DNA of 64,000 nt from Comamonas sp. lk (GTDB taxonomy: Bacteria; Pseudomonadota; Gammaproteobacteria; Burkholderiales; Burkholderiaceae_C). Under the pieces are notes generated by a model. It did no database searches. It was not told where the DNA came from and saw only the letters and a program-made list of their open reading frames with translations. The stretch lies in NCBI GenBank assembly GCA_945861345.1, contig CAMATX010000002.1, forward strand, positions 16,705 to 80,704, in the 5' to 3' direction. Below, piece by piece: positions 8,537 to 18,051 of this stretch; the stretch's first letter is position 1, and every line of letters starts with the position of its first letter. The translations under genes were made by a program, and so were the position numbers.

Positions 8537-8560
8537 TTATCGCGAAACCCCATTTTGAAC

Positions 8561-9937
8561 ATGACAACTCATCCGGCCAGCATTTTTCCCCCCGTGCGAC
8601 GGATGGATTTCCCACCCGACTTTCGGTGGGGCAGTTCGACCTCGTCCTACCAAATCGAGGGAGGCGCGCAAGAGGGTGGGCGTGGTGAATCAATTTGGGA
8701 TCACTTTTGCGCCGAGCCGGGCCGTATCCGTGACGGAACAAGCGGCGCCGTCGCCTGCGACCATTACCACCGCTGGCCGCAAGACCTCGATCTGGCGCGC
8801 GACCTGGGCACGAATGCCTACCGTTTTTCCATCGCCTGGCCCCGCATTTTTGCCCAGGGTGGTACTGGGGCGCCGCTGCGCAACGGCCTGGACTTTTATA
8901 GCCGCTTGGTCGACGGCATGCTCGAGCGCGGCTTGGAGCCCTGGGCCACGCTCTACCACTGGGACTTACCCCAGGCCTTGCAGGCGCACGGCGGATGGGC
9001 GCAGCGCGCCACCATGGATGCATTTACGCATTACACCGACGCCGTCACACGCCATTTGGGCGACCGTATCAAACACTGGATTACGCATAACGAGCCCTGG
9101 TGCACCGCCTTTCACGGCAACTATGAAGGAGTACACGCGCCTGGCCTGAAAGACTTCAAAACCGCATTGCAGGTATGTCACCATGTTCTGGTCTCGCATG
9201 GCATGGCGACCGCGGCGATCCGGGCCAATGTGCCGCAGGCCCGCGTCGGTGCGGCATTGAGTCTGCATCCCCTCAAATCCGCCAGCAACAGCGCCCAGGA
9301 TTTGGCCGCCACCCGCCGCCACGACGGTTTGCGCAACCGCTGGTTTTTGGACCCCTTGCATGGCCGAGGCTACCCCCAAGACGTGTGGGACTTGCTAGGC
9401 GCCCAGGCGCCCACGGTGGCAGCGGACGATATGGCGCTGATGGCCACGCCCACCGACTTTTTGGGCGTGAACTATTACTTTCCCGAAATCGTCGCCGATG
9501 CACCGGGACAGGGCCCGATGCAAACCCGCGTCGTAGACTGCGACCAAGTCGAGCGCACAGGCTTTGGCTGGGAGGTATCGCCCCAAGGCATGGTGGACCT
9601 GTTGCAGCGTGTCCATGCGGATTACCAGCCCCGGGCCATCTACCTGACCGAAAACGGATCTTCCTATGATGACGTGCGCACGCCCGATGGCCGCATCGAG
9701 GACCACCAACGCATGCATTATTTGCAACGTCACCTGCGCGCGGTACACCAGGCCTTGCAGGTGGGAGTGCCCATCCAGGGCTATTTCGCGTGGAGTTTGC
9801 TGGACAACTTTGAATGGGCAGAGGGCTATTTACGGCGCTTTGGTCTGGTTTATGTGGATTTCGCTACCCAGCAACGCCAGCTAAAAATGAGTGGCCAGTG
9901 GTACCAGAGCTTTTTGAAAGAGGAGACGCCATGCTGA
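8561..9937 (+). CDS. GH1 beta-glucosidase
   Basis: A cytoplasmic family GH1 retaining beta-glycosidase of 458 residues, without a signal peptide, that should release glucose from imported beta-glucosides. The substrate-binding N-terminus reads SSTSSYQIEGG (about 25-35). The acid/base Glu178 is in THNEPW, the nucleophile Glu364 in YLTENG, and the C-terminus has the WSLLDNFEWAEGY block typical of the family. Length and motif spacing match bacterial BglA/BglB enzymes. ATG at 8561 is chosen; a TTG at 8522 would lie inside the putative operator, and an ATG at 8603 is possible. Its stop overlaps the start of the binding-protein gene (ATGCTGA), so it is the first gene of the operon. Confidence 0.95.
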   Translation: MTTHPASIFPPVRRMDFPPDFRWGSSTSSYQIEGGAQEGGRGESIWDHFCAEPGRIRDGTSGAVACDHYHRWPQDLDLARDLGTNAYRFSIAWPRIFAQGGTGAPLRNGLDFYSRLVDGMLERGLEPWATLYHWDLPQALQAHGGWAQRATMDAFTHYTDAVTRHLGDRIKHWITHNEPWCTAFHGNYEGVHAPGLKDFKTALQVCHHVLVSHGMATAAIRANVPQARVGAALSLHPLKSASNSAQDLAATRRHDGLRNRWFLDPLHGRGYPQDVWDLLGAQAPTVAADDMALMATPTDFLGVNYYFPEIVADAPGQGPMQTRVVDCDQVERTGFGWEVSPQGMVDLLQRVHADYQPRAIYLTENGSSYDDVRTPDGRIEDHQRMHYLQRHLRAVHQALQVGVPIQGYFAWSLLDNFEWAEGYLRRFGLVYVDFATQQRQLKMSGQWYQSFLKEETPC

Positions 9938-11154
9938 AGTTCGCACGCCTTGCCGCCTTGACCTTCGCCCTGGGCAGCGCCCATGCCGCCGGCCCCAAAG
10001 CCGAAGTGATCCACTGGTGGACCTCGGGCGGCGAATCGGCCGCCGTGAAGACCTTGGCCGATGCCTATATAGGCGCTGGAGGCGTATGGGTCGATACCGC
10101 TATCGCATTAGGTGAGCAAGCCCGCGCAGTAGCGGTCAACCGCATTTTGGGCGGCAACCCGCCCACGGCGGCGCAGTTCAATACCTCCAAACAGTTTCTC
10201 GACCTGGTTGAGCAGGGCATGCTCAACCCCATCGACAACGTGGCGCAGCAGCAGGGCTGGGACAAATTACTGCCCGAGACAGTGCTTAGCGTGGTGCGCG
10301 TCAAAGGCCATTACTACGCAGCACCCGTCAACATCCATATGCCCACCTGGATTTGGTACTCCAAGGCCGCCTTTAAACAAGCGGGTATCGCTACAGAGCC
10401 CAAGTCCGTCGACGAACTATTTGCCGCGCTGGACAAGTTACGCGCTGCTGGACTGGTTCCGCTCGCCCACGGTGGGCAGCCCTGGCAAGAAAACATTGTT
10501 TTCACAGCCGTACTGGCCAACGTGGGCGGCACCGAGCTGTACCTGAAAGTATTTCGCGACAAAGATCGCCAAACCATTGAAGGGGAGGCTTTCAAAAAGG
10601 TCTTGCTCAGCTTTAAACGCCTGCAGTCCTATACGGACAAAGGTGCGCCCGGACGCAATTGGAATGACGCCACCTCCATGTTGATTACGGGCAAAGCAGG
10701 CGTTCAAATCATGGGCGATTGGGCCAAAGGCGAATTTGCCCAAGCGCGTCAAAGCCCGGGGAAGGACTATGGATGTATCGCCGGCTTTGGCGCCAAGTCG
10801 CCCTACATCATCCAGGGCGACGTTTTCGTTTTTCCCAAGACCAACGACCCACAAGCCATCAAAGCGCAACAGTTATTGGCCAGCGTCATGCTCACACCGG
10901 CCACGCAAGTGGCCTTTAGCAATAAGAAAGGCTCGATCCCGGTGCGCACCGATGTGGACAGCGCCAGCATGGACCTGTGCGCCCAACAAGGACTGGCCAT
11001 CATGAAAGATAAATCACGCCAATTAGGCAACGGTGAAATCTATATGAGTCCGGACCAAAACGGTGCCCTGACAGACATCTTGACCGCTTATTGGAATAAG
11101 AACCTTCCGGTGGAGAAGGTCCAAAAAGACATTGCCGCTGCACTCAAAAACTGA
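9931..11154 (+). CDS. ABC sugar-binding protein, glucose type (GtsA-like)
   Basis: A periplasmic binding protein of 407 residues with an 18-residue signal peptide (MLKFARLAALTFALGSAHA). The mature start EVIHWWTSGGESAAVKTLAD and GGNPPTAAQF closely resemble glucose/mannose-type binding proteins such as Pseudomonas GtsA, in contrast with the unrelated-looking binding protein at 1116. The start ATG at 9931 overlaps the GH1 stop and has AGAGGAG upstream, indicating translational coupling. It should feed the permeases and ATPase that follow directly. Ligand: glucose or a short gluco-oligosaccharide, by family resemblance and context. Confidence 0.92.
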   Translation: MLKFARLAALTFALGSAHAAGPKAEVIHWWTSGGESAAVKTLADAYIGAGGVWVDTAIALGEQARAVAVNRILGGNPPTAAQFNTSKQFLDLVEQGMLNPIDNVAQQQGWDKLLPETVLSVVRVKGHYYAAPVNIHMPTWIWYSKAAFKQAGIATEPKSVDELFAALDKLRAAGLVPLAHGGQPWQENIVFTAVLANVGGTELYLKVFRDKDRQTIEGEAFKKVLLSFKRLQSYTDKGAPGRNWNDATSMLITGKAGVQIMGDWAKGEFAQARQSPGKDYGCIAGFGAKSPYIIQGDVFVFPKTNDPQAIKAQQLLASVMLTPATQVAFSNKKGSIPVRTDVDSASMDLCAQQGLAIMKDKSRQLGNGEIYMSPDQNGALTDILTAYWNKNLPVEKVQKDIAAALKN

Positions 11155-11163
11155 CATCTGCCC

Positions 11164-12069
11164 GTGACAGCACCCCGCTCTTGGTGGAAAGTGCGCCCTG
11201 GCCAGCTCAGCGCCAGTGTCGCCTTGCTGCCTCTGGCCATGATCGTGTTGGTGGCCTACGCCGGCACCGTCTTGTGGTCGCTGCGTGTTTCCTTGACCGA
11301 TGCGCGCACCTTCCCCTCTGACGTGTATGTCGGCCTGGCCCAGTACGAGCGCCTCTTTCACAATGAACGTTGGCTTTTGTCACTCAATAACTTGGCGGTA
11401 TACGGCCTGTTGTTTATTGGTCTTTGCATGGTGGTCGGGCTATTGCTGGCTGTCTTTATAGACCAAAAGGTTCGCGGTGAAGGGCTGCTACGCACCGTTT
11501 TTTTATACCCCTATGCCATGTCCTTCGTCGCGACCGGTCTGGTTTGGCAATGGTTGCTTAATCCCGAGCTGGGACTGCAAAATGCCGTGCAGACGCTGGG
11601 GTTTGATGGCGTACAAATCGATTGGATCGTAGACCAAGACAAGGTGATGTACACCATCGTGCTTGCCACGGTATGGCAGGCCTCGGGCTTTGTGATGGCC
11701 TTGTTGTTGGCCGGCTTGCGCAGCATTGACGCGCAAATCTGGAACGCAGCCCGCATTGACGGAATTCCCACTTGGCAGGTGTACACCTTTATCGTTTTGC
11801 CTATGCTGGGCGAGTCCATTGCCACGGTATTTGTACTGTTGCTGACCGCCACCGTGAAACTATTTGACGCGGTGGTTTCGATGACCCAGGGCGGCCCGGG
11901 TAATGCCAGCGAGGTGCCGGCCAAGTTCATCATGGACCACTTGTTTGGCCGGGCCAATTTGGCGCTGGCATCGGCTGGATCGGTGGTCTTGCTGCTGAGC
12001 GTTCTAGCGCTGGTGGCACCGCTTTTGTATGCGCGCAGTCGCTACCAAAAACGCGTAGGCCATCCATGA
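11164..12069 (+). CDS. ABC sugar transporter permease 1
   Basis: An inner-membrane permease of 301 residues with six predicted helices. The EAA-type loop is present as WNAARIDGIPTWQVYTFIVLP near residue 195, the docking site for the ATPase. It begins with GTG 9 bp after the binding-protein stop. Its stop overlaps the start of the second permease by 4 bp, so the two subunits are translationally coupled. It matches the MalF-like partner of GtsB-type glucose importers. Confidence 0.92.
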   Translation: MTAPRSWWKVRPGQLSASVALLPLAMIVLVAYAGTVLWSLRVSLTDARTFPSDVYVGLAQYERLFHNERWLLSLNNLAVYGLLFIGLCMVVGLLLAVFIDQKVRGEGLLRTVFLYPYAMSFVATGLVWQWLLNPELGLQNAVQTLGFDGVQIDWIVDQDKVMYTIVLATVWQASGFVMALLLAGLRSIDAQIWNAARIDGIPTWQVYTFIVLPMLGESIATVFVLLLTATVKLFDAVVSMTQGGPGNASEVPAKFIMDHLFGRANLALASAGSVVLLLSVLALVAPLLYARSRYQKRVGHP

Positions 12070-12923
12070 ACAGCAGGCTCTCTGTGGCGCGTTGGGGGAT
12101 TTACTGCTTCTTGCTGGGCGCCGCTCTCTTTTTCCTGCTGCCGGCCTATGTCATGCTGGTCACGTCCCTGAAGTCCATGGACGAAATTCGACTAGGGCAC
12201 CTCTTTGCCTTGCCCGCAGAACTCACTATTGAACCCTGGCGAAGCGCCTGGTCCAGCGCCTGCACCGGCCTGAACTGCGAGGGCATCCGAGGCGGTTTTT
12301 GGAACTCGGTGGGCATTGTCATCCCCAGCACCGTAGTACCCATCTTGCTAGGTGCACTCAATGGATATGCGCTCTCGTTTTGGCGTCCGCGGGGAAGTCA
12401 AGCCTTGTTTGCTGTATTGATGGCTGGCGCATTTATCCCAGCGCAGGTGATGATGTACCCGCTGATTCAGATTTTGGCTGTGTTGGGAATTTTTGGCTCG
12501 CTAGCGGGCATTGTCTTGGTTCACACCATATTTAGCATGCCTGTGATGACGCTGCTTTTTCGCAATTACTACTTGTCCATTCCAACCGAGCTGTTCCATG
12601 CTGCCCGCATCGATGGGGGTGGCTTTTTACGCATCTTTTTTGAGCTGGTATTGCCCATGTCAGTGCCTATCGTGACAGTGGCGGCCATCATGCAAATCAC
12701 AGGCGTTTGGAATGACTATATTTTGGGCTTGGTATTTGCAGGTCGCGAACACCTGCCCATGACGGTACAGCTCAACAACATTATCAACACCACGACCGGC
12801 ACCCGCCTATACAACGTCAATATGGCGGCTACGATTTTGACATCGCTGGTGCCCTTGGCGGTGTACTTTGCCTCCGGGCGCTGGTTCGTGCGTGGCATCA
12901 CGGCGGGCGCACTGAAAGGATAA
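12066..12923 (+). CDS. ABC sugar transporter permease 2
   Basis: The MalG-like partner permease, 285 residues, with six hydrophobic segments. It shows the EAA loop FHAARIDGGGFLRIFFELVLP about two-thirds along and the usual C-terminal FVRGITAGALKG. ATG overlaps the previous stop (ATGA). The ATPase gene follows after 2 bp, so the complete importer is encoded contiguously from 9931 to 14002. Confidence 0.93.
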   Translation: MNSRLSVARWGIYCFLLGAALFFLLPAYVMLVTSLKSMDEIRLGHLFALPAELTIEPWRSAWSSACTGLNCEGIRGGFWNSVGIVIPSTVVPILLGALNGYALSFWRPRGSQALFAVLMAGAFIPAQVMMYPLIQILAVLGIFGSLAGIVLVHTIFSMPVMTLLFRNYYLSIPTELFHAARIDGGGFLRIFFELVLPMSVPIVTVAAIMQITGVWNDYILGLVFAGREHLPMTVQLNNIINTTTGTRLYNVNMAATILTSLVPLAVYFASGRWFVRGITAGALKG

Positions 12924-12925
12924 GC

Positions 12926-14002
12926 ATGGCCGGCATCAAGATTCATGACCTCCAAATCAGCTACGGCAAGACCACGGTCATCGAGAGCCTGGACCTTGAG
13001 GTGCTTGACGGCGAGTTTTTGGTGCTGTTAGGCCCCTCAGGATGCGGCAAATCCACACTTCTGCACGGCATTGCCGGCTTGCAGGAGGTGTCTGCCGGCA
13101 CTATCACCATTGGCGGCGTAGATATGACCCATGCCGACCCCACGGACCGCCAGATTGGCATGGTGTTTCAATCCTATGCGCTCTATCCGACCATGACGGT
13201 CGAGCGCAATATGTCTTTTTCGCTGAGAGTCAAAGGCTTTTCGCGCCAAGAAATCGCCCGCCGCGTCGGCCGGGCGGCGCAGATGCTGCAATTGACCGAA
13301 CTGTTGCAGCGCAAGCCGGCGCAGCTCTCGGGCGGTCAACGCCAGCGCGTCGCTATCGGGCGGGCATTGGTGCGCGATGCGGGTGTGTTTTTGTTTGACG
13401 AGCCGCTGTCCAATTTGGATGCCCAGTTGCGTACCGAATTGCGCCGCGAGCTCAAATTGCTCCATAAGCGCCTGGGCACCACCATGGTCTACGTGACCCA
13501 CGACCAGGTAGAGGCCATGACTCTGGCCAGCCGCATCGTGGTGATGCGCGCTGGCCACATCGAGCAAATCGGCACGCCGGGCGCCGTCTATGCACGGCCC
13601 AATAACTTGTTTGTAGCCAGTTTCTTAGGGGCCCCGGCTATGAACATGCTCCATGGCACCTTGGTGGCCGCACAAGATAGCACGATGGCGCTGGCGCTTC
13701 AGGGCGGCAACATCGGCCTGGCCGGCTACGCATTTTTGGACGCACCGCAGGCTGCATGCGAAGTCGTCCTGGGCTTGCGGCCTGAATCGCTGCATTTGGA
13801 TCCTGCCGGACCCTTTGAAGGCACCGTGGTGTTGGTGGAGCCCATGGGCAATCACAGCGTTTTGTGGATCGACTGGGCCGGTCAACACCTGTCTTGCCTG
13901 CTACCAGGCGGCGTGGCACCCGCGCTGGACTCGGCGCTGCGGTTTGCCATCGACACCACCCAAATTTCGCTGTTTGACCGCCACACCGAGCGGCGCATCT
14001 AA
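12926..14002 (+). CDS. ABC sugar transporter ATP-binding protein (UgpC/MsmK type)
   Basis: The 358-residue cytoplasmic ATPase of the importer. Walker A is GPSGCGKST (about 37-45), the signature is LSGGQRQR (about 133-140), Walker B is VFLFDEPLSNLD, and the switch histidine is in YVTHDQ. A C-terminal OB-fold/TOBE region of about 120 residues follows, as in multi-sugar ATPases such as MalK, UgpC and MsmK. ATPases of this type are known to serve several importers, so it might also energise the transporter at 1-2381, which has no ATPase in view. Confidence 0.95.
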   Translation: MAGIKIHDLQISYGKTTVIESLDLEVLDGEFLVLLGPSGCGKSTLLHGIAGLQEVSAGTITIGGVDMTHADPTDRQIGMVFQSYALYPTMTVERNMSFSLRVKGFSRQEIARRVGRAAQMLQLTELLQRKPAQLSGGQRQRVAIGRALVRDAGVFLFDEPLSNLDAQLRTELRRELKLLHKRLGTTMVYVTHDQVEAMTLASRIVVMRAGHIEQIGTPGAVYARPNNLFVASFLGAPAMNMLHGTLVAAQDSTMALALQGGNIGLAGYAFLDAPQAACEVVLGLRPESLHLDPAGPFEGTVVLVEPMGNHSVLWIDWAGQHLSCLLPGGVAPALDSALRFAIDTTQISLFDRHTERRI

Positions 14003-14040
14003 GTCCGCCCTTTGGCGCTATTTTGTAAGGAGTCCAGGCC

Positions 14041-15531
14041 ATGTCTTTTGCATCGCTTCAAACCATGGCCCCGGCCGGCTTTGCGCGCCGCTGGGTTATG
14101 CACGGTGTGCGGTGGGTGATGACCCTGACCTGGGCAGCGTGTGCGTTTATGTCGGTGGCCCAGGCTGCGCCAAAGACCGCCGCTGTGCGGGCGTGGATCA
14201 CCACCACGGACCAGGTCCACCTGCTGGCGTCCGCACCTGCGCAGGCTTTTGGTAAAAGGGCCGCGCTTGATTTGGATATCGAGGTTGATGCTCAACAGCG
14301 CTTCCAAACCATGGTGGGCTTTGGCGCCAACATTACCGACGCTTCGGCATGGCTGATACAGCAACGCATGAGCCCGACGCAACGCAAAGCTCTTTTGGAT
14401 GATTTGTTTGGCAAGCCCCCGGGCATCGGCCTGAGTTTTACCCGTCTGACGATTGGAGCTTCAGACTTTTCGCGCAGCCATTACAGCTTGGACGATGTAC
14501 CTGCGGGCGAAAGCGACTTTGCGATGGAAAGATTTTCCATCGAACCGATGCGCGCAGACGTGCTGCCCGTCGTGCACGAGGCACAGCGCATCAACCCGGC
14601 GCTGCAAATAATGGCCAGCCCCTGGAGCGCCCCGGCCTGGATGAAAAGTAGCGGCAGTCTGGTCCGAGGAACCCTACGACCCGAGGCCTACGGCGCCTTT
14701 GCCGCCTACCTAGGCAAATTTGCCGACGCGATGCAGGCCGAGGGCCTGCCGTTGTTTGCACTGACATTGCAAAACGAGCCGCACTTTGAACCCGAGGATT
14801 ACCCCGGCATGCGTTTGATGCCAACAGCGCGGGCGCAATTGATCGCCGAGCATGTAGGACCGCTACTGGCCCGACGCGCACAACCTGTCAAGCTCTTGGA
14901 CTGGGACCACAATTGGGACGAGTTCAATGCGCCCCTGGAAGTACTGGCCGACCCCCGTGCCAACCGCTTTGTAGCGGGTGTGGCCTGGCACTGCTATGGC
15001 GGCGAAGTCAGCGCGCAAAGCAAAGTCCACGCAGCGTACCCGGACAAAGAGACCTATTTCACCGAATGTTCGGGTGGTCAATGGAAGCCGCATTGGCGAG
15101 AAACACTGCCCTGGTTTATGCGCCACCTCATCATCGGCACCACGCGCGGCTGGGCCAAGGGCGTACTTTTATGGAATATCGCTCTGGACGAGAACCACGG
15201 CCCGCACCTGGGCGGCTGCAAAGACTGCCGTGGCGTGGTCACCATCGACAGCCGCAGCGGCGCCGTGACGCGCAACTTTGACTACTACGCACTGGCCCAT
15301 GCCAGCCGCTTCGTGCGTCCCGGCGCGGTGCGCATCGGATCGACGGGGGAGCTCGATGGCCTGGAAAGCGTCGCCTTCCAAAATACTGACGACCAGTCCA
15401 TCGCGCTGATCGTGCTCAATGGGGCCAGCCGGACCCGCAAGTTCTCGATAAGTTTTCGCAGCCAACGTTTTCACCACGCCATGGAGGCAGCCAGCGTAGC
15501 TACCTTTGTTTGGGCTGGGCGCCCTGAATGA
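14041..15531 (+). CDS. exported GH30 glycosidase (glucosylceramidase / beta-glucanase family)
   Basis: A 496-residue GH30 retaining hydrolase. Residues 1-43 form a long signal peptide ending MSVAQAAP. The catalytic barrel shows MVGFGANITDASAWL (about 91-105), acid/base Glu246 in LTLQNEPHFEP and nucleophile Glu342 in YFTECSGGQW. The short C-terminal beta-sandwich typical of the family is present. Bacterial GH30 enzymes of this type act on beta-1,6-glucan, beta-glucosides or glucosylceramide; the sequence alone does not decide which. It follows the ATPase by 38 bp with AAGGAG before the ATG, so it is in the operon. Export places it in the periplasm or outside the cell, upstream of the ABC importer. 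Confidence 0.9.
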   Translation: MSFASLQTMAPAGFARRWVMHGVRWVMTLTWAACAFMSVAQAAPKTAAVRAWITTTDQVHLLASAPAQAFGKRAALDLDIEVDAQQRFQTMVGFGANITDASAWLIQQRMSPTQRKALLDDLFGKPPGIGLSFTRLTIGASDFSRSHYSLDDVPAGESDFAMERFSIEPMRADVLPVVHEAQRINPALQIMASPWSAPAWMKSSGSLVRGTLRPEAYGAFAAYLGKFADAMQAEGLPLFALTLQNEPHFEPEDYPGMRLMPTARAQLIAEHVGPLLARRAQPVKLLDWDHNWDEFNAPLEVLADPRANRFVAGVAWHCYGGEVSAQSKVHAAYPDKETYFTECSGGQWKPHWRETLPWFMRHLIIGTTRGWAKGVLLWNIALDENHGPHLGGCKDCRGVVTIDSRSGAVTRNFDYYALAHASRFVRPGAVRIGSTGELDGLESVAFQNTDDQSIALIVLNGASRTRKFSISFRSQRFHHAMEAASVATFVWAGRPE

Positions 15532-15574
15532 CCTGGACTAGCTCCCCGAGCACCTATATCAACGAAAGGCACTT

Positions 15575-16867
15575 ATGTTGCATCGTATCGCTATCCTGAC
15601 CCGACGCACATGCACCGGCTTGCTTGCCGCTGCCCTGCTCCTTCCCTTTGCAGCCTTTGCCCAAAACCAGGTTTTTCTCCAGGCGCAGGGCACGCGCTGG
15701 GCGCGCTCGGACGGCGCAGCAATTGAGCTGCGGGGTACCAACCTGGGCACCTGGCTGCTGCCCGAGTTCTGGATGCTGGGCTACCCGGACGACGCACCAG
15801 TGAACGACCAATGCAAGCTTGAGGCCGTGTTGGACAAACGCTTTGGCTACGCACAGCGCCAGCGTCTGCTGACGGTCTTTCGGGAAAACTGGATGCGAGA
15901 GCGCGATTGGGACCTCATTGGGTCCTTCGGGCTTAATTTGGTGCGTCTGCCCTTTTTATGGAGCGTCATCGAAGACGAACGCCGCCCAGGCCATTTGCGG
16001 CCCGATGCATGGCGCTACCTTGATGCAGCCATTGCACAAGCCAAAGCGCGCGGCATGTATGTGGTGCTCGATTTGCACGGCACGGTGGGCGCCCAAGGCA
16101 AGGAACACCACAGTGGCTGTGCCAACCGAAACCTGCTCTGGAGCCGGCCTGATTACCAGGCGCGTACCGCATGGCTTTGGCAACAAATCGCCAAGCGCTA
16201 CAAAAACGAGCCTGTCGTGGCCGCCTATGGTCTGCTCAACGAGCCCTGGGGTAGTTCGGACGCCCAGTTGGTAGAAGTGGTGCGCGGGCTGTACGCCGAT
16301 ATCCGCAAGATCGACACGCGCCATATCATTTTGCTGCCCGACCACCCCAAAGGCATTGGCGCTTATGGCAACCCGGCGGACCTGGGCATGCACAACGTCG
16401 TTTTCGAGACCCACCCCTACCCGGGGCACTTCGGCTGGGCCCAGCCGGGCTTGGAAGTGCACCGCAATTGGCTAGGCTGTTTACCGGATGGGGGCGGGCT
16501 ATGCGACTGGAAAAAGCGCATGGCAGCCATCCAAACACCGCTTTTCATGGGGGAGTTCCAGCCCTGGGCCGACATGGATTCACCGTTGGGCGGCCAAATA
16601 ACGCGAGCCAGCTTTGACGCCTACGCCGCCCAAGGCTGGGCCAGCGCAGTGTGGTCATACAAAATGGTTCGCGCGCAAAACAAGGCTGCCTCGTCGGTCT
16701 GGGGCTTGGTCATGAACGCCGATGACGCGCCCGTGCCACAACTGGACTTTCGCAAAGCATCGCTACAAGAGATTGAAAGCCTTTTTAAGCTCTACGGCAG
16801 TATGCGCTACCGCGTGCGCACCGAGGTGCGTGATGCACTGCAAAGCAGTACGGCCGCCCCGCTTTAG
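15575..16867 (+). CDS. exported GH5-type glucanase (exo-beta-1,3-glucanase-like)
   Basis: A 430-residue glycosidase with a clear signal peptide (residues 1-29, LLAAALLLPFAAFA-Q). The start of the barrel, ELRGTNLGTWLLPEFW, and LDLHGTVGAQG recall the GH5 subfamily of exo-1,3-glucanases. The proton donor is probably Glu223 in LLNEPWGSSD and the nucleophile Glu327 in FMGEFQPW. It is the last gene of the GH1 operon and converges with the antiporter gene, overlapping its stop by 4 bp. With GH30 it suggests a beta-1,3/1,6-glucan such as laminarin or fungal glucan as target. The family is clear; the exact linkage is inference. Confidence 0.85.
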   Translation: MLHRIAILTRRTCTGLLAAALLLPFAAFAQNQVFLQAQGTRWARSDGAAIELRGTNLGTWLLPEFWMLGYPDDAPVNDQCKLEAVLDKRFGYAQRQRLLTVFRENWMRERDWDLIGSFGLNLVRLPFLWSVIEDERRPGHLRPDAWRYLDAAIAQAKARGMYVVLDLHGTVGAQGKEHHSGCANRNLLWSRPDYQARTAWLWQQIAKRYKNEPVVAAYGLLNEPWGSSDAQLVEVVRGLYADIRKIDTRHIILLPDHPKGIGAYGNPADLGMHNVVFETHPYPGHFGWAQPGLEVHRNWLGCLPDGGGLCDWKKRMAAIQTPLFMGEFQPWADMDSPLGGQITRASFDAYAAQGWASAVWSYKMVRAQNKAASSVWGLVMNADDAPVPQLDFRKASLQEIESLFKLYGSMRYRVRTEVRDALQSSTAAPL

Positions 16868-18051
16868 GCAGACACCAGCAATCGGGCCAGCTTGCCCTTG
16901 ACCACCGGCACCGTCAGCATGGTGCTGGCCAGGGCCATCAGCAAGAGTGCGGTAAAGGCGTCGTTGGAAATAATGCCTTTGTCCAGCAAGATGTTGCAAA
17001 AAATAATCATGATCAAGGCCTTGGTCTGCAGCAACCAGCCGATCAAAGAGGCTTCGCCCCGTTTCCAACCCAGAATCCGCCCGGCCAGGTGCACGCCCAG
17101 CAACTTGCCGCTCACCGCAGCTAGCAGCAACCAGGCAGCAGCTACAAATACAGCACTCCCGCCTAGCCCCCATTGCGTACGCAGGCCGGTGCTGAGAAAA
17201 AACACCGGCATCATGAGCAACAATACATTGTTGCGCAGCGCATCGCGCTGAGCTTGGTCGATGGCGTGCGCATCAATGACCACACCGGCCAAAAATGCAC
17301 CCACCATAAAGTGCAAGCCCGCCACATCGGCGGCCAGGGCGCATAAAGCGAGCCAGACCAGCCCTAGGTAGAGCCGATCGCGCACCGGTACGCGCGGCAT
17401 GATCGCCCGCAGACACCAAGACAGCAGTACGAACAAGAGCAGAAAAACCAGCTGCAAGCCGGCCCGCTGGTAGTCCATCAGGATCAAGGCCAGGACGCCC
17501 CAAATCAGGATATCGTCCAAACTGGCGTAACGAAGAATGCGCTGGCCCAAGTCGGTGCGCAGGATGTGCAGCTTTTCCAAAAACAAAACCAGAATGGGTA
17601 GGGCGGTCACAGCACAAGACATCGCTACACCCAGCACAAACTGCCACTGGGTCGCGGTCGGCCCCATCCAACCGGGCTCCAAAACCATGGCGTAGGCGGC
17701 GACGCAACCCAAGACCAGGGGTGAGCCCAGGGCCAGGGCGGCGGTGATCACACTTTCGCGCCGGTGTGTCCAGGCTTGTGCCAAGTCCAGCTCCAAACCC
17801 GCAAGCCAGACAAAAAGCATCACGCCCCACCAGGCTAGGCCGTTCAAGCTGCCTAGCACGGACGGCGTAAATAGGGCTTGGTACACCTGTGGGAATTGCG
17901 CCCCCAGCACACCTGGCCCTAGCAAAATTCCACCAACGATCTGCACTACCACCAAGGGTGCAAAATTCTCGGTGTTGCCGAGGCGCCATACAAGATACGG
18001 CAAGCTGAATATGACGAGCAGTGCGGCAAGAAACAGCTCGGAGGTGCTCAC
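16864..18051 (-). CDS. monovalent cation:proton antiporter (CPA2 family)
   Basis: A 395-residue inner-membrane protein with about 12 helices of the Na+/H+ exchanger fold, resembling KefB/GerN-like CPA2 antiporters. Visible family traits are an N-terminal LLGPGVLG element, a central SCAVTALPILVLFLEKL and a STGLRTQ stretch. It ends without the cytoplasmic TrkA-N/RCK domain found in KefB/KefC. The GTG start overlaps the stop of the upstream LacI gene (GTGA), so the two are co-transcribed. A role in pH or cation homeostasis during sugar uptake is conceivable but unsupported. Confidence 0.85.
   Translation of the reverse strand: MSTSELFLAALLVIFSLPYLVWRLGNTENFAPLVVVQIVGGILLGPGVLGAQFPQVYQALFTPSVLGSLNGLAWWGVMLFVWLAGLELDLAQAWTHRRESVITAALALGSPLVLGCVAAYAMVLEPGWMGPTATQWQFVLGVAMSCAVTALPILVLFLEKLHILRTDLGQRILRYASLDDILIWGVLALILMDYQRAGLQLVFLLLFVLLSWCLRAIMPRVPVRDRLYLGLVWLALCALAADVAGLHFMVGAFLAGVVIDAHAIDQAQRDALRNNVLLLMMPVFFLSTGLRTQWGLGGSAVFVAAAWLLLAAVSGKLLGVHLAGRILGWKRGEASLIGWLLQTKALIMIIFCNILLDKGIISNDAFTALLLMALASTMLTVPVVKGKLARLLVSA

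Larger units (their letters stand above)
8235..8560. promoter_or_regulatory. divergent regulatory region between receptor and GH1 operon
   Basis: This 326-bp AT-rich gap contains no gene. It holds two operator-like sites on the receptor side and a promoter plus one further palindrome on the GH1 side, each listed separately. Transcription goes leftward into the TonB-dependent receptor and rightward into the GH1 operon, so one regulator could switch uptake and degradation together. Confidence 0.8.

Noticed and set aside
14523..14541. Palindrome-like ATGGAAAGATTTTCCAT resembling a LacI operator.
   Set aside because: It is inside the GH30 coding sequence, has an odd-length centre without CG, and is explained by the encoded residues.
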